Shown: in pieces, positions 7,689 through 16,760 of the stretch
Numbering within the stretch: position 1 is the first letter of the stretch
How the letters are laid out: each line of letters begins with the position of its first letter
Source of the DNA: Myroides injenensis M09-0166
Lineage (GTDB): Bacteria > Bacteroidota > Bacteroidia > Flavobacteriales > Flavobacteriaceae
Assembly (NCBI RefSeq): GCF_000246945.1
Contig: NZ_BAEX01000023.1
Coordinates: forward strand, 1-38,935
Length of the DNA stretch: 38,935 bases
Direction: 5' to 3'
Position numbers and translations under genes: made by a program
The notes under the pieces: model-generated
Database searches by the model: none
Told to the model about the DNA's origin: nothing
What the model saw: the letters and a program-made list of their open reading frames with translations, nothing else

Positions 7689-10004
7689 TTACATCATTCC
7701 AAGGTACTTTCTAAAATACCCACATTCATTAATTACTTCTTGATAATATTTAGTATCACTATATTTACTTTGAAGTTCTGCAAAACCTTTCCATTTCTTA
7801 AACATAATATCATCACCCCATGCACCGAAAAAGTAAGGTCTATTATAATACTCTTTTACATAAAATTCATTACGTTCGAGCTTAGCACTGAAGTAAGCTA
7901 ATTTAGCTTTCTGTTCATTATTGACAGCATACTTTCTAGCGATATCATAATATTTCTGTGCCAACTTCATGCTCAATAAAAAAGACTTATTATCATCACC
8001 TATAGAATTACTACCATACTCACCTAATATATTATTCTGATAAAAAACTCTTGCATTACCAAAATAAGTAGTATTATAAAATGCATTCCCTAATAACAAA
8101 GCATTATTAAATACGTCTTCTCCACTAGCTACTTTGTCCTCCATTTCTTTTACCTTTTTCAAGAAATCTATTTTGGAATACTTTACACTTTGCTTAGCCA
8201 TATGATCACAATCATTACAGTCTTGAATTCTTCCATTAAATGGGTTCCCAAATAACTGTGTATTCTTGTACTCCGTTACATACACCTCATTGCTGTAAGA
8301 ATAGGTTTTGCTTACAGGGTTAGCTTTTTCCATTTCTACAATAGCTTCATCTATTTTATCCTGATAAAAAAGATGAATAGCTCGACTTTCGTAAATATCA
8401 CTAAGATTAAAACTATACATTGATAAAAACAATTTCTCAATAGGTGTTTTATCTTTTTTCAGAAAGAAGGCTTCCATTTCTCTAGAATTACTAATTTTCT
8501 TATAGAATGGAGCTCCTTCTGAATTTACAATTTCAGACATAATAATATTCCCCTGCTCTTTATAAATTGCAGATAAGAACTTCTTCACCCATTGAGCAGC
8601 ATATTCATAACGAAATGGATCTGAATAATCTCGAGTATCTAATTCTTTATATAACCAATTTAATTCTGGCAACAGATCAGCTTCTACAGTTTTGTCTATT
8701 TTTTTTACTTGTGAAACTGTATTAATAAGTTTGAATAAACGAATTTGTTCTGCAAGCAACTTATCATTTGATTTAACTAATGCCTGCGCTTCTTCTAATT
8801 CTTTTGAAGCATCTTTATAATTACCTTGAAAAATTTCCATATAACCAACTGCCATTTTCCAAAGTACAGCATTATGGAGAACATTTGGTTTATTGGAAAC
8901 TTCTCTAATCCATTTATAAGCTGAAGTATTTACTTTTCCTTTTATTGCTTTAAAATACTCCTCTTTTGATTTAAAACTTTTTTCGACAAATGTATTAAGT
9001 TCTTGCTCCTGCATATTAACCCAACGAGTCAATAAATAATCAATATGCTCACTTCCAGGATCTATTTTATAAATCTCCTTCATTGCAGTAAGTTCATCTT
9101 GATAATACCCCATAATAGACCAAATAGCAGTCTTCACAGATTTATCTTGCGTCTGGTTCAAAACTTTTTCAAGCTCTCCCCTCTCCATAGGTCTAAAATT
9201 ATATAATGCAGTTTGTCGTAATTTTGGCTCAGCATTATAAACTTCAGCGTAATATAAATTAGACATCACATAATTACCAACTTGATAATATGCTCCAGCT
9301 ACATATGCCAAACCTCTATAATAAAGTGTGTTCTTTATTTGCTTCTTTTCTGTATCATTAAAATAATTAATCACTTGTTCTCTATCATCAGAGTAAAACA
9401 TTGCTTTTAGAACCTGAAACCACATTCTATTAGCAAAGAACTGATCTTTCTTACTCATCTTTGAATAAAAAGAGACTAATTCATTAACTAAATTATCTGG
9501 TGCTGGAATATTAATATGATCTTCATAATCCCAATAATTATAAGTCTGTGAACTATACTTATCTATTTGTTTTGCATAATATAGAAAAGTGATAAAGTTT
9601 TGAATCTTGACACTACTCAAGTCAAAATCTCCAACTTTAGTTCTTTTCTTTTTTAGACTTGCATATAAATCGTTAACAGGTAGTATTTCTTTATTCCCGC
9701 TATCTAGTATATAAGCACTCAAAGTCTCTTTATTAACTTTATGATCTAAATAATTATACCATTCATCAACAACTGACTCATTAAACAAATTAGCATTATA
9801 CAAGTAAGCATTATTATAGAAACGCTCATATGGAGCAAAAAACAAAGGTTGATATGAAGCGTCAACAAATGCCTCTGGTGTAAAAGAAGAGGTAGAAGAA
9901 TAACTCCAATAATCATCTGCGCATGCGTAACTATAAATACCAAAACCTACAACAGCAGAAAGACTACTTGCTATCAATAAGTTTTTCAAAGATTTCTTTT
10001 TCAT
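7689..10004 (-). CDS. Uncharacterised exported protein, 771 residues, helical repeat character
   Basis: I do not recognise a family. The N-terminus (MKKKSLKNLLIASS...) has basic residues, a hydrophobic core to about 24 and a small-residue site near YACADD, so it should be exported to the periplasm or outer surface. The rest is rich in aromatic and charged residues with many amphipathic helices. Segments such as YYQVGNYVMSNLYYAEVYNAEP and FQGNYKDASKELEEAQALV look like degenerate TPR units. A CNDCDHMAK cluster at about residue 595 could bind metal or form a disulfide. It overlaps the end of the upstream lipoprotein gene by 41 bases in another frame, so the two are translationally coupled and probably work together. 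A scaffold or polysaccharide-related role would be speculation. Confidence 0.8.
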   Translation of the reverse strand: MKKKSLKNLLIASSLSAVVGFGIYSYACADDYWSYSSTSSFTPEAFVDASYQPLFFAPYERFYNNAYLYNANLFNESVVDEWYNYLDHKVNKETLSAYILDSGNKEILPVNDLYASLKKKRTKVGDFDLSSVKIQNFITFLYYAKQIDKYSSQTYNYWDYEDHINIPAPDNLVNELVSFYSKMSKKDQFFANRMWFQVLKAMFYSDDREQVINYFNDTEKKQIKNTLYYRGLAYVAGAYYQVGNYVMSNLYYAEVYNAEPKLRQTALYNFRPMERGELEKVLNQTQDKSVKTAIWSIMGYYQDELTAMKEIYKIDPGSEHIDYLLTRWVNMQEQELNTFVEKSFKSKEEYFKAIKGKVNTSAYKWIREVSNKPNVLHNAVLWKMAVGYMEIFQGNYKDASKELEEAQALVKSNDKLLAEQIRLFKLINTVSQVKKIDKTVEADLLPELNWLYKELDTRDYSDPFRYEYAAQWVKKFLSAIYKEQGNIIMSEIVNSEGAPFYKKISNSREMEAFFLKKDKTPIEKLFLSMYSFNLSDIYESRAIHLFYQDKIDEAIVEMEKANPVSKTYSYSNEVYVTEYKNTQLFGNPFNGRIQDCNDCDHMAKQSVKYSKIDFLKKVKEMEDKVASGEDVFNNALLLGNAFYNTTYFGNARVFYQNNILGEYGSNSIGDDNKSFLLSMKLAQKYYDIARKYAVNNEQKAKLAYFSAKLERNEFYVKEYYNRPYFFGAWGDDIMFKKWKGFAELQSKYSDTKYYQEVINECGYFRKYLGMM

Positions 10005-10974
10005 AAAAGTTTAAATTTTTTGAATTTAAATCATATAATATTATCTCAGAAGGCAAACTACCATTTACCTTCTGCAAATCATTTTTCATTTCTAACAATT
10101 GATTTGAAGTAATACTTTCAATCTTTACTTCATCTCCTTTTTTAAAATATTGCCCAAAGTACTCCCCATCATTTTCAACTATAAAAATATTATTCCCTTT
10201 GTAATTAAATACTTTATTATCTCCTATATCATCAAACCTTATTCTGCTGATCATTCTTATAACTTTACCATTCCTGATGTGAATCAACCAAGAGTAAATT
10301 GGTAAAGCATAATTGAGTTCTAAAGGATAATCTTTTAATGCCCCGATATATTTACTAGCGATACTTCTGTCATAAATAGAATTTAATGAATCACTAGCGA
10401 TACTTCCCATATTATAATACATCAATACGCCATTATCTACATTGGGAATTCCAGTTTTTGAAGCATATTTTATTTGATGAAGTCTAATAGTTGCAGATAT
10501 TTTCCAATTTGTTTCTTTTTTAATATCTTCAATTAATTCAAAAAAAGCATCTTTAGATGTCAAACTCCAATCACAATCAAGTTGTAATTCATTAATACTG
10601 ATATCAAATTTACTATTAATCTGGTTAGTAAATGAAACTATATTACTAGCGAGGGTTCTAATATTAATATCTTTTTTTAGTAATACTTCATTCTTAATAT
10701 ATATTACAGGAGTTATTTCTAATTTAGGAATTGAATCTTTTATTCTTATAGGACTTACTGGAATAGGAAGATTATTTTGTAATGCGATATCAAAATATCT
10801 TATATACAACTTATCTATATTAAACTCATCTAAAGCATCTTTCTCTATTGAATCCAATACAAAACTTGTCTTCCAATAGTAAAAAGATAGTTTAGTATTA
10901 TGTGGTTGTTCTTTTTTGGAAAAGTCGCAACTAGACATAATAACTACTAAAAAGATACTCAATAATAATCTCAT
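9964..10974 (-). CDS. Uncharacterised lipoprotein, possible TIM-barrel/glycoside-hydrolase-like fold
   Basis: I chose the ATG at 10974 rather than a TTG 24 bases upstream, because it gives a compact lipoprotein signal: MRLLLSIFLVVIMSSC, with Cys16 as the lipid-modified residue. The mature part has alternating strand/helix segments, for example FYYWKTSFVLD, IDKLYIRYFDIAL, ITPVIYI, LQLDCDWSL, KISATIRLHQI, GVLMYYNM and LNYALPIYSW. This order resembles the beta/alpha barrel of DUF3142/GHL-type proteins, with acidic residues (QLDCDW) where a barrel catalytic site would sit. That is a resemblance from memory, not a verified match. It overlaps the following 771-residue exported protein gene by 41 bases. 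A near -7 match (CAAAGATG on the plus strand at 10996-11003) lies 21 bases upstream. Confidence 0.78.
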   Translation of the reverse strand: MRLLLSIFLVVIMSSCDFSKKEQPHNTKLSFYYWKTSFVLDSIEKDALDEFNIDKLYIRYFDIALQNNLPIPVSPIRIKDSIPKLEITPVIYIKNEVLLKKDINIRTLASNIVSFTNQINSKFDISINELQLDCDWSLTSKDAFFELIEDIKKETNWKISATIRLHQIKYASKTGIPNVDNGVLMYYNMGSIASDSLNSIYDRSIASKYIGALKDYPLELNYALPIYSWLIHIRNGKVIRMISRIRFDDIGDNKVFNYKGNNIFIVENDGEYFGQYFKKGDEVKIESITSNQLLEMKNDLQKVNGSLPSEIILYDLNSKNLNFYEKEIFEKLIDSK

Positions 10975-11010
10975 ATTGTATATTAAAAACAGAAGCAAAG
11001 ATGCAAAAAA

Positions 11011-11034
11011 AAACGTCTAATAAATTAGACGTTT
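11011..11034 (-). terminator. Terminator of the S46 peptidase gene
   Basis: Arms 11011-11020 and 11025-11034 form a 10-bp perfect stem with loop TAAA. On the minus strand a long T-run follows (plus-strand A-run from 11005). It lies 26 bases after the peptidase stop and just upstream of the lipoprotein promoter region. Confidence 0.85.
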
Positions 11035-11060
11035 TTTAGTATTTTGAAAAATAATATAAA

Positions 11061-13214
11061 TTATTTCACTACTGTCATTTCTTCAATAATATGTTTTGAA
11101 TCTGCAAATTTATCAATGATAAACAAGACATATCTAATATCCACATTAATTGTACGTTGCAATTCAGGATCATAAATAACATCCCCTGCCATTGCTTCAA
11201 TATTACCATCAAAAGCTAATCCAATCAACTCACCTTTAGCATTTAAAACAGGTGAACCTGAGTTACCTCCAGTAATATCATGATTTGTCAAAAAGTTAAC
11301 TGGTAATACACCGTCTTTGTCAGCATATTCTCCATAATCTTTTGCATTGTAAAGCTCAATTAATTTTTGTGGTGCTTCAAACTCTTCATCACCTGGAATA
11401 TGCTTAGCTATAGTACCTTTTAAAGTAGTATACCAATTCTCTTTAGCATCGTTAACTTTATTCCCTCTAGGCAAATCTTTAACCGTTCCATAAGTTAAAC
11501 GCAAAGTTGAATTTGCATCTGGATAATACTTTCCTTCTGGATTACTCTTTTGTACACCATCCACAAATAAACGATAAGCTTTCTGGAATTTATCTTCTAA
11601 TTTTACTAACTCTTCAGTTTGGTAACGATATTGATCCATTAGAGCAACAGATAATTTTAATAAAGGATCACGAGAAAGAACAACATCTCCTGGGTTATTC
11701 AAGAAATCATCAATCTTATTGATATTGCTAAATATACTATTAGAAAACGCCTCATCAACAAACTTGTCAAAATCTCCATTGTATTCCTTTGAAAGTTGTT
11801 TTACATAAGGAGCAATCTCATATCCTTCTGATTTTGATGCATACAAAGCAAGTTGTTTTGCAAGCATTTCTTTCTCTAGAGGCTCATATTTTCCATTATA
11901 TAATCCATCGGCAAACTCTTTTAAGTCTGCTTTCATTTCTTCTCTCTTCTTAGCATCTCCTAATGCATAAGCTTCTAATCCACCAGCCAAACGGTAAGGA
12001 GTAGCAACCATAGCAGAAGTTCTAAACATTGTCATTAAATAATTATCATGACGTGCTTTTTCATTTGTAGCAGCATAATAGGCATTAATATCGGCAATTA
12101 CATTTCCGTATTTTGCTTTATTCTCTTTTTTATTAGCCCACTTGTTGAATTCTTTCTCCGCTTTTGTTTTTGTTTCTACTGTTTTATGCTGAGTTAAAGC
12201 ATCAATCATACCTTGACGATTTTTCCAGTAGTTAGCAACTCCAGCATATTTAGACGCATAATTTAAACGTACAGCATCATCTTGTGCCATATATTTTTTC
12301 ATTACATCCATTCCTAGCTTAGAACCTTCTACCCAAGCCGGATAAGCGAACTTAATATTTTGTTCTACCCCTTGAGCAGGCATCCAACGATTTGTTCTTC
12401 CTGGATAACCTAATATCATTGAAAAATCACCTTCTTTAATACCAGCAATAGATACTGGTAAATGGTGCTTAGGTTTCATTGGAATATTATTAGGTGAATA
12501 TTCCGCAGGTTTTCCATTTTGATCAGTATAAACTCTGAAAATTGAGAAATCTCCAGTATGTCTTGGCCATTCCCAGTTGTCAGTATCTCCACCAAATTTT
12601 CCAATACTATTAGGAGGAGTTCCTACCAAACGTACATCATTATAATCTTCATAAACAAAGTAATAAAATTCATTACCTTGAAAGAATGATTTAACTGATA
12701 CAGTATACTTCCCTCCTTCATTATTTTCAGCTTGTATTTTTGCTATCTCTTGATTAATAGCTTTCTCTCTTTCATCTTCTGTCATGTTATCATTAACCAC
12801 ACCAAGAATACGTTTAGTCACGTCATCCATTCTCACAAAGAAACGCACTGAAAGATTTTTAGCAGGGCGTTCACTAGCCTTATCTTTAGCCCAAAAACCA
12901 TTAGTTAAGATATCATCTTCTGGTGTTGATAAATCAGCAATTTTATCATAACCACAGTGATGGTTAGTAAACACTAATCCTTGATCAGAAACAATTTCAG
13001 CAGTACAACCTCCGTCAAACTGAACGATAGCATCTTTTAATGAGTGATTATTAATACTGTAAATTTCTTCAGCAGTAAGTTGTAATCCCATTTTCTCCAT
13101 ATCACGTTGGTTCAGACGCTCTATAAACATTAAAAACCACATACCTTCATCAGCTTTTACCTTTACAGGTAAAGCCAAAAGACATACAGTTAATAGTAAT
13201 ACAAGTTTTTTCAT
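11061..13214 (-). CDS. S46 family dipeptidyl-peptidase, DPP7 type
   Basis: The 717-residue protein is an exported serine dipeptidyl-peptidase that would release dipeptides from oligopeptides in the periplasm. The signal peptide is about residues 1-21, ending near VKA-D. The catalytic residues expected for S46 are visible: a histidine in TNHHCGYD (His85/86), Asp222 in RHTGDF and Ser652 in GGNSGSP. The residue 18 after the serine is Gly670. By family knowledge glycine there marks DPP7 (hydrophobic P1), while DPP11 (acidic P1) has arginine. Length is normal. It is monocistronic, with a terminator downstream. A one-mismatch -7 box (plus-strand CGAATATA, 13240-13247) lies 25 bases upstream. Confidence 0.93.
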   Translation of the reverse strand: MKKLVLLLTVCLLALPVKVKADEGMWFLMFIERLNQRDMEKMGLQLTAEEIYSINNHSLKDAIVQFDGGCTAEIVSDQGLVFTNHHCGYDKIADLSTPEDDILTNGFWAKDKASERPAKNLSVRFFVRMDDVTKRILGVVNDNMTEDEREKAINQEIAKIQAENNEGGKYTVSVKSFFQGNEFYYFVYEDYNDVRLVGTPPNSIGKFGGDTDNWEWPRHTGDFSIFRVYTDQNGKPAEYSPNNIPMKPKHHLPVSIAGIKEGDFSMILGYPGRTNRWMPAQGVEQNIKFAYPAWVEGSKLGMDVMKKYMAQDDAVRLNYASKYAGVANYWKNRQGMIDALTQHKTVETKTKAEKEFNKWANKKENKAKYGNVIADINAYYAATNEKARHDNYLMTMFRTSAMVATPYRLAGGLEAYALGDAKKREEMKADLKEFADGLYNGKYEPLEKEMLAKQLALYASKSEGYEIAPYVKQLSKEYNGDFDKFVDEAFSNSIFSNINKIDDFLNNPGDVVLSRDPLLKLSVALMDQYRYQTEELVKLEDKFQKAYRLFVDGVQKSNPEGKYYPDANSTLRLTYGTVKDLPRGNKVNDAKENWYTTLKGTIAKHIPGDEEFEAPQKLIELYNAKDYGEYADKDGVLPVNFLTNHDITGGNSGSPVLNAKGELIGLAFDGNIEAMAGDVIYDPELQRTINVDIRYVLFIIDKFADSKHIIEEMTVVK

Positions 13215-13283
13215 AATAATATTAGTATGTTATAATCTGCGAATATACTTTTTTAAACAAACAATTTTAGCGATTAACGCTAT

Positions 13284-13682
13284 TTATTTATCTAATTCAT
13301 CTGTTTTATTCATTTTACTTTCTTCTTTTTCTAATATCTCAGGTATATTATTTTTATTTCCATATTTGTTTTGTAACTCATCGACTACTGATTTATCCCA
13401 CAGCTTAATACCAATGATATAAGATGTCCTAGCAATTAAAAAAGCCGCTACGGGAGAAGTAATGAACAAAAAGAAAATAATCACTAATACTTTCGTAGTA
13501 ATTGAAAATTCAGCAAAATGAATAGCTGCCGCTGCCAAAATACAGCCTATTCCTAATGTTGCAGCTTTTATAGTAATAGATAACCTCGTATAAAAATCAG
13601 GCATCCGTACAATACCAATAGAAGCTATCAATATAAACATAGCTCCAATAGTACTCAAAATCATTATTAAAATATCAATCAT
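13284..13682 (-). CDS. mrpG: Mrp-type Na+/H+ antiporter subunit G
   Basis: The 132-residue protein has three hydrophobic helices and the MnhG/MrpG core: GAMFILIASIGIVRMPDFYTRLSI, then GIGCILAAAAIHF and FLFITSPVAAFLIARTSY. The last 40 residues are charged and cytosolic. It is the seventh and last gene of the mrp operon and overlaps mrpF by 8 bases. It is a required small subunit of the hetero-oligomeric inner-membrane antiporter. A weak stem (TAGCG/CGCTA, 13268-13282) follows the stop. Confidence 0.92.
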   Translation of the reverse strand: MIDILIMILSTIGAMFILIASIGIVRMPDFYTRLSITIKAATLGIGCILAAAAIHFAEFSITTKVLVIIFFLFITSPVAAFLIARTSYIIGIKLWDKSVVDELQNKYGNKNNIPEILEKEESKMNKTDELDK

Positions 13683-13950
13683 CTTTATTCCTTTTTTCTA
13701 AATAAAATGAAAAGGCTACAGTACTTAAAAAAGCTATCAGTGCTAAGATAACCGCCACATCTAAGAAGATTGCATTATCAATTATCAAACTAAACAATCC
13801 TATAATTCCTACCCCTACAGTAATCAATAAGTCTAAAGCCACAACTCTATCAACAACAGCTGGCCCTTTTAGAAATCTTATAAAAATAAATATAAGGGAA
13901 AGACATATCAATGGCATTACTACATAAATTAAATAATCTTCTACTGTCAT
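13675..13950 (-). CDS. mrpF: Mrp-type Na+/H+ antiporter subunit F
   Basis: The 91-residue protein has three membrane helices and the MrpF signature RFLKGPAVVDRVVALDLLITVGVG followed by FLDVAVILALIAFLSTVAFSFYLE. The length is typical. It overlaps mrpE by 4 bases upstream (ATGA-type coupling) and mrpG by 8 bases downstream. MrpF is a structural subunit of the complex. Confidence 0.93.
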   Translation of the reverse strand: MTVEDYLIYVVMPLICLSLIFIFIRFLKGPAVVDRVVALDLLITVGVGIIGLFSLIIDNAIFLDVAVILALIAFLSTVAFSFYLEKRNKDD

Positions 13951-14429
13951 CGCAATATTTCTAAAAGTTTTTTCTCTGTTCTATCTTTCATTCTTTTAAT
14001 GAATACATCTTTATCTCTAAGATACATAGTGTGAATATAAATGTAACTCTTATCATCTGCTATATCTATTACCATAGTACCAGGTGTCAAAGCAATTATA
14101 TTCGTTAGCATCGTAATTTCAAAATCTGTCTTAGCATCTATATAATACTTAATTATTCCAGGTGTTGTATGATAATTTGGAGTAACAACATCGATAGCTA
14201 CTTGCAAATTTGCTTGTAACATATCATATAAGAAATATAGAATAAACGTCAATATTTTAGGAACTCGATAAAAATATTCTTTTTCATGTGGCTTCGATCT
14301 TCTAACCAAAATCCAAAGAATAAAAAATCCTAGTACCGAACCAAAAATAAAATTGGAGTAATTTAATTGTCCTGTTAAAGCCACCCAAACTAGAGCCAAT
14401 AAAAGATTTAGCAAAAAGTATTTTAACAT
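13947..14429 (-). CDS. mrpE: Mrp-type Na+/H+ antiporter subunit E
   Basis: The 160-residue protein has two or three N-terminal membrane helices (about 1-80) and a soluble C-terminal part. The conserved MrpE stretch with LTNIIALTPGTMVIDI and IYIHTMYL is present. Length is normal. It sits 8 bases after mrpD and overlaps mrpF by 4 bases. MrpE helps assemble or stabilise the antiporter. Confidence 0.92.
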   Translation of the reverse strand: MLKYFLLNLLLALVWVALTGQLNYSNFIFGSVLGFFILWILVRRSKPHEKEYFYRVPKILTFILYFLYDMLQANLQVAIDVVTPNYHTTPGIIKYYIDAKTDFEITMLTNIIALTPGTMVIDIADDKSYIYIHTMYLRDKDVFIKRMKDRTEKKLLEILR

Positions 14430-14437
14430 AAATCCAA

Positions 14438-15949
14438 TTATTTTAAATTATTAAATACAGCATCTATATAGATAGATGGATTCTTCAATTCGTGAGCTAC
14501 GCGTTCAGATATTTCAATAATAAAAGGCGCGTTCAAACCGATAAATAACGAAACTCCTGCTAAGCCAATAACAGGTAATACCAATGCTAATTTACCTCGC
14601 AAATGAAAGTCTGCGAAGTGATCAACTTCTTCTCTATTGGGTTTAGGCAGATCTTTCCAAAACACCTCTGACCATATTCTTACAACAATAAATAAAGTAA
14701 CAAAACTAGCAAATATCAATGTTGCTAATAATACATAATTTTCACTTCTAAAAGCTTCTTGGAATAACATAATTTTCGGCCAGAAACCAGATAATGGTGG
14801 AATCCCTGCTAGAGAAAATAATATAATAGCAAACACTATTGACAATTTAGGGTAATCTTTATACAATCCTCCTAATCGATAAATATCCTGCGTAAGTCTA
14901 ATCTTCTGAATCAAACCATTCATCATAAAGAAATTACTCTTTATAATTACATCATGAATAAGATAAAATATTACCCCGACAAATGCTAATTCTGTATATA
15001 AACCAATTCCTGCAATCAGATAACCAATATGGCATACTATAAAATAAGACAAAATCCTTCTGATATTTCGTTTATTCATAAGACCTAAAGCACCACTTAT
15101 CATCGTTAAAATTGCAATAACTGTAAATACTTGTAACATAAAAGTATCAGGTACAAAAATGATAGTAAACACTCGAATCATTGAATATACACCCATTTTT
15201 GTTAAAAGCCCACCAAATATTGCACCTATCGAAGACGGTGGAGTATGATAAGAAGAGGGTAACCAAAAATATAATGGAAATACCGCTGACTTAATACCAA
15301 AACCAATAAAGAATAATAATGCTGTTACAGTTACTAAACCTCTATTCTCAATAATAGCAACACGTTCAGCTAGATCCGCAATATTTAAACTTCCAGTAAT
15401 ACCATATAATATTCCGATGGCAGTTAAGAAAATAGCTGATGCAAGCATATTCATTGTTACGTATTTTACGGCACCTTCCATTTGCATCTTCTTTCCTCCA
15501 AGAGTCAGTAATACAAATGATGATATAATAACTACTTCAAACCAAACGTATAAATTAAAAATATCACCTGTAAGGAATGCTCCTAAAAGCCCCATAATTA
15601 AAAAGTGATATATAAAAAAGTAACCATATTTTATACGACTAATATTTGTCGCCGCAGTAGAATAAATCCCTACTGCAAGTGAGACAATTGCAGTAAGCAT
15701 AACCATTACAGCACTTAAAGTATCACTAACAAACGTAATTCCAAAAGGCGCTTGCCATCCTCCCATTTGAATTGTTAAATGTCCATACTCCCATGTTAGA
15801 TTAAACAATTTTAAACATATAAAAAAGGCAATAACATTTCCTACTACACTAATAACTTTTTGTGCCTGCACATTCTTCCAAAAAAACAGAAGAATAACTG
15901 ACGTAAACATATGTGCGAGAATAGGTGCTAATATAAAGTTTGAAATCAT
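14438..15949 (-). CDS. mrpD: Mrp-type Na+/H+ antiporter subunit D
   Basis: The 503-residue, roughly 14-helix protein is homologous to complex I subunits NuoM/NuoN. The proton-antiporter module is clear: DIFNLYVWFEVVIISSFVLL, with the conserved membrane glutamate, and GIKSAVFPLYFWLPSSYHTPPS, with the conserved lysine of the second half-channel. A later NKRNIRRILSYFIVCHIGY segment is also typical. It overlaps mrpC by 4 bases. With MrpA it forms the ion-translocating part of the inner-membrane complex. Confidence 0.95.
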   Translation of the reverse strand: MISNFILAPILAHMFTSVILLFFWKNVQAQKVISVVGNVIAFFICLKLFNLTWEYGHLTIQMGGWQAPFGITFVSDTLSAVMVMLTAIVSLAVGIYSTAATNISRIKYGYFFIYHFLIMGLLGAFLTGDIFNLYVWFEVVIISSFVLLTLGGKKMQMEGAVKYVTMNMLASAIFLTAIGILYGITGSLNIADLAERVAIIENRGLVTVTALLFFIGFGIKSAVFPLYFWLPSSYHTPPSSIGAIFGGLLTKMGVYSMIRVFTIIFVPDTFMLQVFTVIAILTMISGALGLMNKRNIRRILSYFIVCHIGYLIAGIGLYTELAFVGVIFYLIHDVIIKSNFFMMNGLIQKIRLTQDIYRLGGLYKDYPKLSIVFAIILFSLAGIPPLSGFWPKIMLFQEAFRSENYVLLATLIFASFVTLFIVVRIWSEVFWKDLPKPNREEVDHFADFHLRGKLALVLPVIGLAGVSLFIGLNAPFIIEISERVAHELKNPSIYIDAVFNNLK

Positions 15950-16299
15950 ATATCTAAATCTTGTACATTAAGAGAATCCAAATCATCTGTTCCAGTAGTT
16001 GCATATACTTTTTTCAATAATATAATTGCAAAAGCAGTTAACCCAAAACTAATTACAATAGCAGTTAAGATTAAAGCTTGTGGCACTGGATCAGCATATG
16101 CTTCTGTAAAGTGAATACTATCACTATCTATAATTGGAGCGCGCCCTTTAGTTAATTCTCCCATCAAAAAAATCAAAATATTAGTACCATTACCCAGTAA
16201 TAAAAAACCAAGTAACAACTTCACCATACTACGGCGTAATATCAAATAAATTCCAGCTGAATAAAGAATTCCTACTAACGCTACTAAAAGTAATTCCAT
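15946..16299 (-). CDS. mrpC: Mrp-type Na+/H+ antiporter subunit C
   Basis: The 117-residue, three-helix protein is homologous to NuoK. The core LLLGFLLLGNGTNILIFLMG and the later DPVPQALILTAIVISFGLTAF, with its DPxPQALxLTAIVI motif, are hallmark MrpC sequences. It starts 20 bases after mrpB and overlaps mrpD by 4 bases. It probably packs against MrpD as NuoK does in complex I. Confidence 0.95.
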   Translation of the reverse strand: MELLLVALVGILYSAGIYLILRRSMVKLLLGFLLLGNGTNILIFLMGELTKGRAPIIDSDSIHFTEAYADPVPQALILTAIVISFGLTAFAIILLKKVYATTGTDDLDSLNVQDLDI

Positions 16300-16319
16300 C
16301 TTTTTTAATTTGTTAGTAA

Positions 16320-16760
16320 TTATACACTTTCTGAAATAGTAAACAATATGGTTAAAACAACACCAATCACTACTATATAAACACCTATATCAAAAAATAA
16401 AGCTGTCCCCACAGAGCCAATTACATCAACCGAGTCTGCAAACCAAACACCTGTCATAAAAGGTTGCCCCAATAAAGTAGGTAACAATCCACTTAATATA
16501 GATAAACTAAGACCTATAGGTATAAAAACACGAGGTGGGAACTGGAACAGTTTTAGTGTTCGCTTTGTTGAATATGCAAACGAATGCAAGACAAATGCAA
16601 TTGATGCTATTAATCCTCCTACAAAGCCACCTCCTGATAAATAATGTCCTCTTATCAATACGAATATTGAAAATAATATAAGCAACGGTAATAAATAATT
16701 AGTTGCTGTACGAAGTATTGTTGAATCTAATACTCTTTTATTCTGTTGTTCCTTCATCAT
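16320..16760 (-). CDS. mrpB: Mrp-type Na+/H+ antiporter subunit B
   Basis: The 146-residue, four-helix protein has the MnhB signature: LFSIFVLIRGHYLSGGGFVGGLIASIAF and a C-terminal FFDIGVYIVVIGVVLTI. Two start methionines are adjacent (MMKEQQ) and either could be used. The gene overlaps the end of mrpA by 23 bases, so translation is probably coupled. Confidence 0.93.
   Translation of the reverse strand: MMKEQQNKRVLDSTILRTATNYLLPLLILFSIFVLIRGHYLSGGGFVGGLIASIAFVLHSFAYSTKRTLKLFQFPPRVFIPIGLSLSILSGLLPTLLGQPFMTGVWFADSVDVIGSVGTALFFDIGVYIVVIGVVLTILFTISESV

Noticed and set aside
9746-9943. 65-codon minus-strand ORF within the 771-residue gene
   Set aside because: It lies entirely in another frame of a well-supported gene and reads as out-of-frame sequence.
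13268-13282. Short stem after mrpG as a strong terminator
   Set aside because: Only 5 bp with a weak T-tract; at best a poor terminator, so it was mentioned under mrpG but not listed.
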